Source: Archaeoglobaceae archaeon (GTDB lineage Archaea > Halobacteriota > Archaeoglobi > Archaeoglobales > Archaeoglobaceae). Taken from it: a stretch of 64,000 nt of DNA. Of the stretch, positions 51,843 through 60,665 are shown one piece after another. Location: contig JAMOPJ010000046.1 of assembly GCA_027064525.1 (NCBI GenBank), positions 1-64,000 of the forward strand, written 5' to 3'. How positions within the stretch are numbered: the stretch's first letter is position 1; every line of letters begins with the position of its first letter. Made by a program: the position numbers and the translations under genes. A model generated the notes under the pieces. That model was not told the DNA's origin and did not search any database. It saw only the letters and a program-made list of their open reading frames with translations.

Positions 51843-53138
51843 ATGAGAAAGTGGACGAGCGAGATTGGAGAAGAGGACGTAGGCAAGGAAGTCCTTCTTT
51901 ACGGCTGGGTTCACGAAGTCAGGGATTTGGGTGGTCTCGTATTCCTTCTTCTGAGGGACAGGGAGGGGATAATTCAGATTACGCTACCGAAGAAGAAGGT
52001 TCCGCCCGAAGTCTTCGAGCTGGCCAAGAAGATTCACAGGGAGAGTGTGATAAAGGTCGTAGGAGTGGTTAAGAAGGAGCCGAAGGCTCCGGGAGGTTAC
52101 GAAATAATCCCAAAGGATATAGAGGTTCTGAACGAAGCGATGGTTCCATTGCCTTTGGAAGTGACGGAGAAGGTTCCGGCGGAGCTCGACACTCGTTTGG
52201 ATCACAGGTTCATGGATCTTAGGAAGCCGAGGGTTCAGGCGATATTCAGGATAAGGCATCAGATGATGCAGAGCGTTAGGCAGTTTTTGAGCGATGAAGG
52301 TTTTATAGAAGTTCACACTCCGAAGATAGTGTCAACCGCCACTGAAGGAGGAACAGAGCTCTTCCCGATAAGCTATTTCGAGAAAGAAGCTTTTCTAAAC
52401 CAGAGTCCGCAACTATACAAGCAGATCCTGATGGGGGCGGGATTGGAGAGAGTCTTTGAGATTGGCCCGATATTCAGAGCAGAAGAGCACAACACCACAC
52501 GACATCTGAACGAGGCGATATCGATAGACATCGAGATGAGCTTCACAGACCATGAAGGCGTTATGAACATTCTTGAGAGGCTCGTTCAGAGAGTTTACGA
52601 GGATGTGGTTGAAAACTGTCAGAAGTTCTTGGATTGGCTGAACGTAAAGCTTGAGATTCCAGAGGTTCCGTTTGAAAGATTAACTTACGATGAAGCTTTA
52701 GAAATCGCAAGAAGGAAGGGTGAGGAGATTCCTTGGGGTGAGGATCTCAGCACACCAGCTTTGAGGGCTATAGGAGAAGAGATGGAGAACAGACATTACT
52801 TCATCGTTGATTGGCCGACGGAATCGAAGCCCTTTTACGCTATGCCCTACGAAGACAAGCCGGAAATCTGCAAGAGCTTCGATTTGATGAAGGGTGCACT
52901 TGAATTGGCGAGCGGAGCTCAGAGAATTCACAAATACGATTTGCTCGTTGAGAGGATAAGGCAGTGCGGATTGAGTCCGGAGAGCTTCGAATTTTACTTA
53001 GAAGCTTTCCGCTACGGGATGCCACCACATGCTGGCTGGGGGCTTGGAGCTGAGAGGTTGCTCATGTCGATGCTCGATCTGAAGAACATAAGAGAGGCCG
53101 TGCTGTTTCCGAGAGATAGGCACAGACTTACACCTTAG
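51843..53138 (+). CDS. aspS: Aspartyl-tRNA synthetase (AspS, archaeal type)
   Basis: I start at ATG 51843 ([20 protein letters not shown]), because GGTGGG lies just upstream; codons at 51831 are within that element. The N-terminal OB-fold anticodon-binding domain ([26 protein letters not shown]) is followed by the class II catalytic core: motif 2 [21 protein letters not shown] and motif 3 [23 protein letters not shown]. The 431-aa size matches archaeal AspRS, often non-discriminating and charging tRNA-Asn as well. The sequence does not by itself settle discrimination. Confidence 0.97.
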   Translation: MRKWTSEIGEEDVGKEVLLYGWVHEVRDLGGLVFLLLRDREGIIQITLPKKKVPPEVFELAKKIHRESVIKVVGVVKKEPKAPGGYEIIPKDIEVLNEAMVPLPLEVTEKVPAELDTRLDHRFMDLRKPRVQAIFRIRHQMMQSVRQFLSDEGFIEVHTPKIVSTATEGGTELFPISYFEKEAFLNQSPQLYKQILMGAGLERVFEIGPIFRAEEHNTTRHLNEAISIDIEMSFTDHEGVMNILERLVQRVYEDVVENCQKFLDWLNVKLEIPEVPFERLTYDEALEIARRKGEEIPWGEDLSTPALRAIGEEMENRHYFIVDWPTESKPFYAMPYEDKPEICKSFDLMKGALELASGAQRIHKYDLLVERIRQCGLSPESFEFYLEAFRYGMPPHAGWGLGAERLLMSMLDLKNIREAVLFPRDRHRLTP

Positions 53139-53151
53139 ATCTATTTTTATA

Positions 53152-53955
53152 TCAACCTTTTGGGAATTTACCCCTCGTTATGCTTACTATGTTTAGCAGA
53201 CCTTTCTCGTCCCTGCTCACTTTGACTACCGTTATGAATTTTTCATCACAATTGACAGTAAACTACCGTCGTCTCGTTTACTGCCATAAAACTATAAGCG
53301 CTCTCATTTATCATTTCGAATCTGGATTTGATAAGTAGATACCTGTAACTCTCGTAAGCTGTTTTAGTGTTCATATTACATAAAATTTTATTTTTGTTAA
53401 AAATTTGGTGGTAATGCAACACTGTTGATGACATATTTAAATCATACACAATGTGGACACGACCAAAAATTTTAATAAAATTAATGGATCTAAAGATGCC
53501 AAATCGTAGTAAAAACAGGCTACGGTTAAGGAGTGATCATCGAGCTTGCTCGAATATTTCACTACGTAACATGGTGGTTTGTAAAAATTCCACCGAGTGT
53601 ATTTCCATGGGGGAGATACTATAGTCGTGCTTGAAGTTAAACATCAGATAGTACATTGGAATCTGTTCTCCCTTCGGACCAGTGACTATAAAACCAGCCG
53701 TAAATATAACACTAAAAACAGCAGATAGTAAAAGTACAGTTGTTGATATAAAGATTACCAATCTCTTATCTTTTCTAATCTTGATCGAATGAATGAGCAG
53801 AACAATCAGCAATGCTATTAAAATTGGAAATGTCACTGGAAATCTAAAACCTAACGTATCCAAAATTATCGCTACCGCTACAAAAAATGGCCCAACTAAA
53901 CATCCTAAAAAAATTGGAATAACTATAATTTTTATAAATTTTTACATTTTTTCAT
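53152..53955 (-). pseudogene. Decayed paralogue of the membrane protein at 54141-54893
   Basis: A membrane-protein frame without a proper start (VIPIFLGCLVGPFF..., FPVTFPILIALLIVLLIH) extends to TGA at 53537-53539. The same frame continues past that stop to a second stop at 53246-53248, and another frame completes it to TGA 53152-53154. The pieces align in order with the intact neighbour: PIFLGCLVGPFF with PIFLSLTAPMFF, TAYESYRYLLIKSRF with NAFTKYKKELKSEF, and SRDEKGLLNIVSI with VREKSDNAVILVV. The initial ATG (53955) is shifted by one frame. In-frame stop plus two shifts over ~804 bp show decay. Confidence 0.75.
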
Positions 53956-54123
53956 CTAAGCTAATTCTGTGGCTCCCCAGTGTTCTAAGACCATCGCTGC
54001 TGAAGTTAGAGAACTTCAGTCATCTCACAGAAATGCGGGAACATCTAGAATGAACTTTTCTTTGTAACTGAGTGTTGTTACTACATCAGAGTTATATTTT
54101 TTCCAATGCTCCTTTGCCTTCAT
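53956..54123 (-). pseudogene. Remnant of a C39-peptidase-like secreted protein
   Basis: After a perfect GGAGGTGG site, ATG 54123 opens a frame reading MKAKEHWKKYNSDVVTTLSYKE... DVPAFL, then TGA, DD, TGA, then SSLTSAAMVLEHWGATELA and TAG, all in one frame. This outline matches the C39-like peptidase pattern (VPxxxQxx-C-xxTSAAMVLxxWG), with the second TGA at or next to the nucleophilic cysteine position. The DNA at the TGA also forms a hairpin CTGAAGTT-(4)-AACTTCAG at 54000-54019. The TAG abuts the ATG of the next decayed membrane gene, the same coupling as in the other units. Confidence 0.6.
54000..54019. other. Perfect 8-bp stem hairpin inside the C39-like remnant
   Basis: CTGAAGTT-AGAG-AACTTCAG on the plus strand forms an 8-bp stem with a four-base loop. 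It lies on the second in-frame TGA of the peptidase-like remnant at 53956-54123, so it may be the product or cause of the mutation (slippage or recombination). Chance is possible. Confidence 0.4.
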
Positions 54124-54140
54124 AATTTTTTAACCACCTC

Positions 54141-54893
54141 CTAACCATTAAGTAACTTTTTCAACAAATCAACTTCATATCTATCAGCCATAACTACAAG
54201 GATTACGGCATTGTCACTTTTCTCTCTCACCAACAGTTCACAATGAATAACCACACTGTCATTACCCACTGTAAAATTATCATAGAGAACTAGTTCACCA
54301 TATATTTTATTTAGAGATAAATTTAAATATATCTCTTTAAACTCTGATTTAAGTTCTTTTTTGTATTTCGTGAAAGCATTCAGAGCACTCTCCTTATGGG
54401 GGTAGTAAAAGGATGCAAATCGAATGGACTTTTTAATGAACTTGGCTGAATATACATATCTAAATCCTTCTGGTCTTTTAAAATTCCATTCAGCTTTAAT
54501 TAGGTCTGGGTTATGTTTAAATAACTTATCATCCTCAGTCCAACATATCGTATATCCGCTTAGATTTAATCTTTGAGCAATAAAAATTATAGGCCAATGT
54601 TTAGCGGGTCCCAAGTTAAATAACATTAGTATTCCTGGTAAGTATAAGAAAGTAATAATGAAAAATAAGGATAAGACACCTAAGATTACATAAGAAATAA
54701 ATATTATTTTTCTATTTATTTTAAATCTTTTAATTAAAAATAATAAAATTACCATTAACGCAAAGTAGCTTGAAATGATCGACATGAAAAATTGAAATGG
54801 AATATTAATATAATTATAGAATATTAAAAATAACATAAAAAACATTGGCGCCGTTAAGCTCAAAAAAATTGGTAGAATAAGAAATTTTTTCAT
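54141..54893 (-). CDS. Membrane protein of the second secreted/membrane unit, 250 aa
   Basis: I start at ATG 54893 (MKKFLILPIFLSLTAPMFFML), which overlaps the stop of the upstream secreted-protein frame (ATGA). About four helices occupy residues 1-120 (LILPIFLSLTAPMFFMLFLIF, FFMSIISSYFALMVILLFLI, IIFISYVILGVLSLFFIITFLYLPGIL). The remaining ~130 residues form a soluble domain (PDLIKAEWNFKRPEGFRYVYSAKFIKKSIRFASFYYPHKESALNAFTKYKKEL, VVIHCELLVREKSDNAVILVVMADRY). A decayed copy lies 186 bases downstream. Family unknown to me; a partner or immunity role for the secreted product is inferred from layout. Confidence 0.65.
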   Translation of the reverse strand: MKKFLILPIFLSLTAPMFFMLFLIFYNYINIPFQFFMSIISSYFALMVILLFLIKRFKINRKIIFISYVILGVLSLFFIITFLYLPGILMLFNLGPAKHWPIIFIAQRLNLSGYTICWTEDDKLFKHNPDLIKAEWNFKRPEGFRYVYSAKFIKKSIRFASFYYPHKESALNAFTKYKKELKSEFKEIYLNLSLNKIYGELVLYDNFTVGNDSVVIHCELLVREKSDNAVILVVMADRYEVDLLKKLLNG

Positions 54894-55131
54894 GTTGGAA
54901 CCACCTTGTGTGCATTGGCACCAAACCAACTTCCAAATGCCGTATGATGTACATCGGTATCCCAAGTATTGTACAGCAGGATATACTTTGAATTCGTGTT
55001 GATGTCTACAGCAATTTCTTAGCTACTTCCTTCGCTTCAGCTGTACTCACTTGCTCTTTAGCCATTCCCGCTACACTACTGAGCACAGCTATTACTAACA
55101 ATACACTTAGTATATTTTTCCACAGTTTCAT
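54890..55131 (-). pseudogene. Frameshifted small secreted protein, second unit
   Basis: ATG 55131 encodes MKLWKNILSVLLVIAVLSSV and on to VSTAEAKEVAKKLL, ending at TAG 55006-55008. Its signal peptide is close to that of the Cys-rich protein at 47997. From ~55016 another frame continues IAVDINTNSKYILLYNTWDTDVHHTAFG...KVVPT and stops with a TGA that overlaps the ATG of the membrane gene (ATGA). A single-base indel would restore a ~81-residue secreted protein. Downstream coupling is retained, so the frameshift looks recent. Confidence 0.65.
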
Positions 55132-55305
55132 CCTATCACCTTACTATCTTACGCATTCAAAATATAAAAAATTATCGTTTGAATAATTTTTAATGTTTAA
55201 TGAATAGATAAGCATTCAAAAAACTTCGAACATTTAGCAATATCTAAAATAGTTCGAATCCATTCAAACATTTAACCAACATTAGAATATTCGAAAATTT
55301 TTGAA
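55129..55305 (-). promoter_or_regulatory. Duplicated promoter/operator region B with TTCGAA sites
   Basis: Over ~180 bp this region aligns with region A at 48702-48890: the same GGTGATAGNATG start context, the same TATA-like TTTTTTATATTTT and TTCGAA sites at 55225, 55253 and 55290, the last two 37 bp apart as in A. The immediate leader of 30-40 bp is almost identical in the two copies. The conserved spacing favours co-operative regulator binding. Confidence 0.65.
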
Positions 55306-55308
55306 TCA

Positions 55309-55707
55309 TTAATCATCCGCAAAACTATTGCTCAGCTTTACAATCTTGCTCATGCCGTTTTCGTATCTGATTATGATTCCCCGTTTTTCCAAATCTTGCA
55401 AGGTTCTCGAAAGTGTAGATTTCGGTATACCCGTTCTCGCCGCCAACTCCGCTTGAGTCATCTCGCCGTGCTTGAGAAGAATTTCAACGATCTTTCGCTC
55501 GTTCTCTTTCAGAGATTTCAGCACGATTTTATGCGAATCCGATGGGTTGGACTTGAACAAATCGTCCACGAAATCTTTTACGACTCCAAAAATTAGAAGG
55601 AAAATCGTAAGGAATAGTAGTCCCTTAATTAAGTCGTCTATCATCAGACCTAAGATGTAAGCTCCCACCGCTATAAGAATACACTCTCTACTCACTTCGA
55701 TTTTCAT
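55309..55707 (-). CDS. Membrane-anchored winged-helix regulator, 132 aa
   Basis: Start ATG 55707 (MKIEVSRECILIAVGAYILG) has GGTGATC upstream. Two membrane helices (ECILIAVGAYILGLMI and LIKGLLFLTIFLLIFGVVKDFV) are followed by a MarR/TrmB-like winged helix (SLKENERKIVEILLKHGEMTQAELAARTGIPKSTLSRTLQDLEKRGIIIRYENGMSKIVKL). Membrane-tethered HTH proteins of this architecture occur in archaea and are thought to sense membrane or external signals. It lies just beyond the TTCGAA repeat of the second unit and upstream of another secreted-protein gene, so it is the best local candidate for the regulator. Confidence 0.83.
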   Translation of the reverse strand: MKIEVSRECILIAVGAYILGLMIDDLIKGLLFLTIFLLIFGVVKDFVDDLFKSNPSDSHKIVLKSLKENERKIVEILLKHGEMTQAELAARTGIPKSTLSRTLQDLEKRGIIIRYENGMSKIVKLSNSFADD

Positions 55708-55748
55708 AAAGATCACCTAAAAATAAAATTAAAAATTTAAAATTTTCG

Positions 55749-56525
55749 TTAATTATACCCGGCATCTCTCGTTATATGCAGGTAATTATCCACTTGCACC
55801 CATGCCCACGCGTCCACATCATCAGCCAATGGATTGTCAAATCCCGCCCTTGCATCTACTTTCCCAGCTATTGATGTCCACGTAGCATCACTATCGAAAT
55901 AGTCTATACTCCATCCTAAATACCCGTTGGCATATGCACTGGAATCGTCCGCAACGTAAAATACTCTATCATCAGTATAGATGTGAAAGTAGCCCTTAGC
56001 GGTAAGCTTCCATAAGGTTATACCCAAAGCGTTTTTAGCTTCGATACCCGACCAAGCTTCAACCACTACTGGTGATGCCGTTAAAAGCTCAAGTTTGGAT
56101 ACGATCTTACCGTATCTTTTGATGATTTCAGCAGGTTTTTCTTTTGCAGTTTCGTTTTTGTTATATATCACCTCACTTTTAGCTTTTTCTTCGATTATCT
56201 TTGGTGTTACCTCCTTCGTAATCATATTCTCGCCGTTTCTATATATCTCAACGTATTTTATCTTGCTACCCTTCTTGAGTATTACGAGTGTGTCCAAAGT
56301 TTTTGCATCTACGGTATACATTCCAATACATTCCCAGCCATTACCAGAGATTTTAAGCGATTCTTCTATTATTCTGTCCTTAAGTATATCGTCCTGATAC
56401 ATTATTGAGCCACCAAACGTTTTTATCTCCGATACAGAACTATCCGAATACATGGAGGCAGTTGTTAATCCAATCAGCGCTAACGTCACAGCTAAAAGCA
56501 TACTTAACGTTAGTATCTTTTTCAA
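55749..56525 (-). CDS. Secreted protein, 258 aa, island member
   Basis: I start at TTG 56525, because GGAGGTGAT sits four bases upstream; the frame's GTG is inside that site. The signal peptide is KKILTLSMLLAVTLALIGLTTAS. The mature part has a variable helical region with glutamate-lysine runs and a C-terminal strand-rich domain (GITLWKLTAKGYFHIYTDDRVFYVADDSSAYANGYLGWSIDYFDSD, ADDVDAWAWVQVDNYLHITRDAGYN), the type of secreted beta-sandwich fold seen in small halophile/archaeal exoproteins. Three TGGAAC repeats at 56575, 56588 and 56599 lie upstream. No family recognised. Confidence 0.7.
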   Translation of the reverse strand: MKKILTLSMLLAVTLALIGLTTASMYSDSSVSEIKTFGGSIMYQDDILKDRIIEESLKISGNGWECIGMYTVDAKTLDTLVILKKGSKIKYVEIYRNGENMITKEVTPKIIEEKAKSEVIYNKNETAKEKPAEIIKRYGKIVSKLELLTASPVVVEAWSGIEAKNALGITLWKLTAKGYFHIYTDDRVFYVADDSSAYANGYLGWSIDYFDSDATWTSIAGKVDARAGFDNPLADDVDAWAWVQVDNYLHITRDAGYN

Positions 56526-56663
56526 CGATATCACCTCCTTACCGTTTTTAACTAATTCTCTGTATGGAACAACGTAAATACGTAATGTGGAACGATGATG
56601 GAACGCCCGTGGGATGAATTCACCAACGAATCTAAATTTTTATTGTTGAAATAATAAAATTGT

Positions 56664-57131
56664 TTAGATCTTAATACTCCTCCTAAAGATTTCTTTTTCA
56701 CCATCCCTGCTTATCATGAGCTTTACATCCACATACCCCTTGCTCTTAATCTTTAATCCGTCGAAGAATCCAACAGAAATTTCAACTTTCCTCTCAACAC
56801 TGCTGTTTGGCTCCATATCTCCTATAGGAATGACGAGTTTGTCCTTCCCGTTCACTTTTATCCTATCTCTATCGACGAAGAGTTCAAGTGTTACAACTAC
56901 ATTTTTCGCATACCCATCGTCGTTGATCAATCTGGCTGTGATAACCCTGCTTAAAGTTCCGCTTTCTTCAATCTGAACAATTTCAATTTTGAACCTCCGC
57001 TCTTGCTTAACCAATTTTGGCTTTTTATCTACATTTACCTTTTGCTTCTCCGCAATGGGCTTGGGTAGGATTAATGCGGAGGAGAATATCACGCCGAGTA
57101 ATACAGCCAGAATGACGATCTTTAAATTCAT
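56664..57131 (-). CDS. Membrane-anchored or secreted beta-sandwich protein, 155 aa
   Basis: An N-terminal signal/anchor (MNLKIVILAVLLGVIFSSALIL) precedes a ~125-residue strand-rich domain (FKIEIVQIEESGTLSRVITARLINDDGYAKNVVVTLELFVDRDRI, IPIGDMEPNSSVERKVEISVGFFDGL), a pattern like CARDB or FxLYD-type extracellular domains that often decorate archaeal surface proteins. It probably faces outside. It is not coupled to the next secreted gene and is divergent from mevalonate kinase. Confidence 0.7.
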   Translation of the reverse strand: MNLKIVILAVLLGVIFSSALILPKPIAEKQKVNVDKKPKLVKQERRFKIEIVQIEESGTLSRVITARLINDDGYAKNVVVTLELFVDRDRIKVNGKDKLVIPIGDMEPNSSVERKVEISVGFFDGLKIKSKGYVDVKLMISRDGEKEIFRRSIKI

Positions 57132-57252
57132 CGTAACACCTCAGACCGTCGTGATTTCATCATATCTCAGCACGGCTCTCCTTCATCATCGGCTCGATAA
57201 CTTTTGGTGTCATTGCTAAAATATATTTATGCTTAGCCACCAACGATCAACG

Positions 57253-58140
57253 ATGAAAGCCTCAGCTCCAGCGAAGATCATCCTCTTTGGCGAGCATGCC
57301 GTAGTTTACAAGAGGCATGCCGTTGTTACCGCTATAAACCTTCGATGCTATGCTGAGGCTAAGAAGAGTAACGATATTAAGATCGTCTCACCACTTGGCA
57401 TAACTGGCTTGGACTTCGAAGTTCATCCATACGTTTCCTATGCGATAAAGCGTTTCAGCGAGATTAAACCGATAAATGGAGTAGAAATTAAGATCGAAAG
57501 TGAAATTCCAATTGCTTCTGGCTTAGGTAGCTCTGCGGCTGTAACTGTGGCGGTTTTGAAGGCTTTGGACGGAGAATTCGAAGCTGGACTAAGCAACGAT
57601 GACATATTCGAACTCGCGAGGAAGGTGGAATTGGATGTGCAAGGGATTGGAAGCGGAACCGATCCGTTCATAGCCACATTTGGCGGAGCATGGCTAATTC
57701 CAGATAGAAAGCCGATAAAGATCGGAAACATCAAGCTACTTGTAATAAATACGGGCGAAAGCTCGATTACAGCTGAGATGGTTAGAAAGGTTGCGGAGCT
57801 TAGAGAAAGACATCCAGAAGTCGTTGAGAAAATTTTCGATGCAATCGATGCGATAGCTCTTAAATCCATCGATGCATTAGAAAAGGGAGATGTCAAAACA
57901 CTTTCAGAGTTATTCTTTCTAAATCAGTGCATGCTTAAAGCTATAGGCGTTAGCAATAGGAAGATCGACAAACTCGTTGAGAAACTTACTGAACTCGGCA
58001 TCTCAGCAAAAATTACTGGAGCTGGTGGCGGAGGCTGCATCATTGGCATCGGCGATGATAAATCAATTGAAAGGGCAATGAAAGAATTTAACGGATTCTT
58101 AGTTGAAGCTGGTGCTGAAGGAGTAAGATTCGAAGATTGA
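57253..58140 (+). CDS. mvk: Mevalonate kinase
   Basis: It phosphorylates mevalonate in the archaeal isoprenoid route. I start at ATG 57253 (MKASAPAKIILFGEHAVVYK), canonical for the family, with a TATA-like AAATATATTTA ~25 bases before it; an earlier ATG at 57229 is in the TATA region. The GHMP phosphate loop is EIPIASGLGSSAAVTVAVL, followed by IGSGTDPFIATFGGAW and the C-terminal AKITGAGGGGCIIGIGDD. Length 295 aa is typical. It fits the thiolase/HMG-CoA synthase operon at 34-37 kb. Confidence 0.97.
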   Translation: MKASAPAKIILFGEHAVVYKRHAVVTAINLRCYAEAKKSNDIKIVSPLGITGLDFEVHPYVSYAIKRFSEIKPINGVEIKIESEIPIASGLGSSAAVTVAVLKALDGEFEAGLSNDDIFELARKVELDVQGIGSGTDPFIATFGGAWLIPDRKPIKIGNIKLLVINTGESSITAEMVRKVAELRERHPEVVEKIFDAIDAIALKSIDALEKGDVKTLSELFFLNQCMLKAIGVSNRKIDKLVEKLTELGISAKITGAGGGGCIIGIGDDKSIERAMKEFNGFLVEAGAEGVRFED

Positions 58141-58151
58141 TTTTCTTCATG

Positions 58152-60158
58152 TTACCTCCGGCTGAAGTATTGCTTTAAGTCATCGTAGTCTATCTTCGGT
58201 GTTAGATCTGAATGAAGAATACCAAAGCTGTGTTCTTGTGGAAATGGAAGTGATGGATTCTATTCGTCCACTAACTCATACCAAGCAACAAAAACTAGAT
58301 TCTTTCCAGCAGTTCGAACTTTTTCTCTTATTGCTGGAAATGCTACATTAATAAATTGTCGCTGATCTTTTTCACTATGCCAGATTGGCTCATAAGTGGA
58401 AAAACCAGTCTCTATCACAGCAGCTTTCTTTCCGTATTCGTCGGTTATACTAAACAGAGTATCTAGTTCATCCCAGTGATCATACGATTGAAGATCCCAA
58501 GTGCCAGGATAGTGATCTATTCCAACTATGTCAATGCAATCTCCTACATTATTATTCAAGTACAATACTGCCGCAGACACCCATGACATTATCAGAGCTA
58601 TAGGTTCAGCGAAGAAGTTTATAACAGTCTCAAACTCATTATCAGATGAGTTTATTTCTGTATATAGAGCTTTAATGAATTTAGGCCCATCTAATACATA
58701 AATTATGCTTAAAACGTCGTGATTAGGCTCATTTCCAAGCTGGTAGTAATACACTTTATCCCCAATCTCACTGGCTATCTTTTCTGCATACTCCTTTGCC
58801 TCTTTCAAGAATTCAGGGCTAGCAATCATGTTCACCCACACATATCCATCCTTATCTACCTCTAAGGTTCTTATAGGTATTCCGTTGTGCTTCGCAAATT
58901 CGATAACCTTTTCCACTTTAACCTTACCCGTAGGTATCTCCTCGACCACCGCACTCCTCGGAACTATCAGTATAAACGTATTATTGCTGAATGTAGTTTT
59001 TACGAGTCTAGTGTCCGATCGTACTATCTTTAATTCGGCATCTCTTGGAATCTTAACAATTTTTTTCACGTCATCGTGCTTAACCAAGTATAGCCTAAAC
59101 GGCAAAGGTATCAACTTCCACTTTGCCCAACCCGGTATTCCAGTTCCGACTATCACCAACGGTTCCATTCCATTTTTCTTAATCTCATCAATTATGGCCT
59201 TATAATACGCTATGGCATTTTCATTGAATTTATCCTCCAAAGGTTCGATCTCATTCCACCAGATGTCGAATCGGACATACTTAGCATTCAAATCTCTTGC
59301 CTTCTCGATCATAGCAATATCACGCTCCGGCAGAGGATCACCGGCAACCCAGCCCGGAGGATAGTGGAAGTGCACCGTTATCGCGTAAGGTCTGTTAACA
59401 TACCTAACGGCGTACTCTCTTTCGTTTCTCAGCAAGTTTTTCTGAGTTTCTCCGAGGTCATCTCTATGTCCGCTCCACGGCCACTCTATGGTTTGCATCG
59501 TCGCCAAAACCTTTCCAGCACCGTGGGAGTATTCTATGTATGTCGGCATTTCAGTTGGATTCGAAGCTATGCCGATGATAATCCTCGCATCTGCCGGAAG
59601 GTTCGTGAAGTATCCGTGCGTCGAGTAGTTCCAGTTGTCCAAGTCCGAATCCGTTAGCTTACCGCCATGAGGCGTGCCGTTTACAATCGGACTGGTATAA
59701 TCGACGATGCTAAGGTTCTGCTCGTACACGTTTACCTTCGTAACTCCCAAAGGTAACCAAGATTCGGTCCAAGATCCTTCATGCCATCCGCAATCGCACG
59801 CATGCGCTATTAAGATACCCCGATATACGAAATCTGCCAGCTTGTCTCTGTTGCTTACAAGATTTTCGTATGTGCTCGTGTACTGATCCGAAGCAACTAT
59901 TACGATATTACACCTGCTCAGATTCACACTCGACAACTCGGCAGATGTGATTACATCGTAAGAAATGTTCAACTCCTGCAAAACCATCTCATTTGCCGGG
60001 TAATCCCAAGGGTCTACATCCTTGATTATCAAAACGAGCGGATTCGTTCCAAATGTCTTCGATGTAACCTTACTACTCACTACAGTCTCCGGCTTCTTGA
60101 TCGTGGTACTTGCTGTCGCTGTAGATATTACCAGCAAAATACTGAAGATAAACAACAA
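58152..60158 (-). CDS. Secreted glycoside-hydrolase-like protein interrupted by an in-frame TAG
   Basis: The frame starts at TTG 60158 with a signal-like helix (LFIFSILLVISTATA), runs 632 codons to TAG 58260-58262 and continues in the same frame for 35 more codons to TAA 58152-58154. The first ~240 residues form a Rossmann-like domain (LVLIIKDVDPWDYPANEMVLQEL...NIVIVASDQY). The rest is a clan-A (beta/alpha)8 glycosidase: AKYVRFDIWWNEIEPLEDKFN, YYYQLGNEPNHDVL with acid/base NEP, and AAVIETGFSTYEP with nucleophile Glu. The extra tail NPSLPFPQEHSFGILHSD...LKQYF is the typical last barrel segment, so the stop is probably a mutation. Confidence 0.82.
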
Positions 60159-60292
60159 TATTCTTATAAACTTTATATATTACTTTAAGCAATATGACAC
60201 CATATAAATCTTTTGACCATATCTTGAGAATTGTATTAAATATTAATTAAACTTAAAAATAATCATAATAATTTATAAAATATTGTCGACCA

Positions 60293-60349
60293 AAAAAGTT
60301 TAAATACCTGTTTAACCAAGCTCGATGAAACAAATCGGAGGAGTCGGAA
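60293..60349 (+). promoter_or_regulatory. Promoter and ribosome binding site of SpoVG gene
   Basis: AAAAAAGTTTAAATACCTG at 60292-60310 is a strong BRE/TATA element, nearly identical in its core to that of the ferredoxin gene. GGAGGAG at 60337-60343 lies six bases before the TTG start. Confidence 0.6.
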
Positions 60350-60607
60350 TTGGCCGAGATTACGGAGGTTAGAATATATAAGACGAAAGGAAATGGAGCC
60401 GTAAAAGCCTATGCGTCTGTAAGTTTGGATGGAGAGTTTGTCGTAAAGGGAATTAGGATATTGGAGAATGAGAAGGGACTTTGGGTAAGCATGCCGAGTA
60501 GGAAAGGTAAGGACGGCACGTATCAGGATATATTCCATCCGACGAATAAGGAAGCGAGAGAGAAGATTGTTAATGCGGTTCTGCAAGCGTATAGAGAACA
60601 GCTATAA
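60350..60607 (+). CDS. spoVG: SpoVG family protein
   Basis: The 85-aa protein matches bacterial SpoVG in order and spacing: ITEVRIYKTKGNGAVKAYASVSLDGEFVVKGIRILENEKGLWVSMPSRKGKDGTYQDIFHPTNKEAREKIVNAVL, where bacterial proteins show VRLRK..., LDxEFVVxDIRVI...GLFVAMPS...DIAHPI. The start is TTG 60350, chosen because GGAGGAG lies six bases upstream. In bacteria SpoVG is a nucleic-acid-binding regulator of sporulation, division and virulence; an archaeon has no sporulation, so the role is probably RNA or DNA binding. The gene has a strong promoter and may have been acquired from bacteria. Confidence 0.9.
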   Translation: MAEITEVRIYKTKGNGAVKAYASVSLDGEFVVKGIRILENEKGLWVSMPSRKGKDGTYQDIFHPTNKEAREKIVNAVLQAYREQL

Positions 60608-60665
60608 TCCAAGATAAGAGTTTTTGAACTTTCATAGCTTTTTTGATATATTTTATTTTCAGCTT

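Noticed and set aside
53956-54123. Selenocysteine gene
   Set aside because: Two TGA codons, one at a non-cysteine position, a terminal TAG and no SECIS-like hairpin in the expected place favour a pseudogene.
58260-58262. Pyrrolysine codon in the glycosidase
   Set aside because: No pyl genes are in the window and the position is near the C terminus with no known Pyl use; a mutation is simpler.
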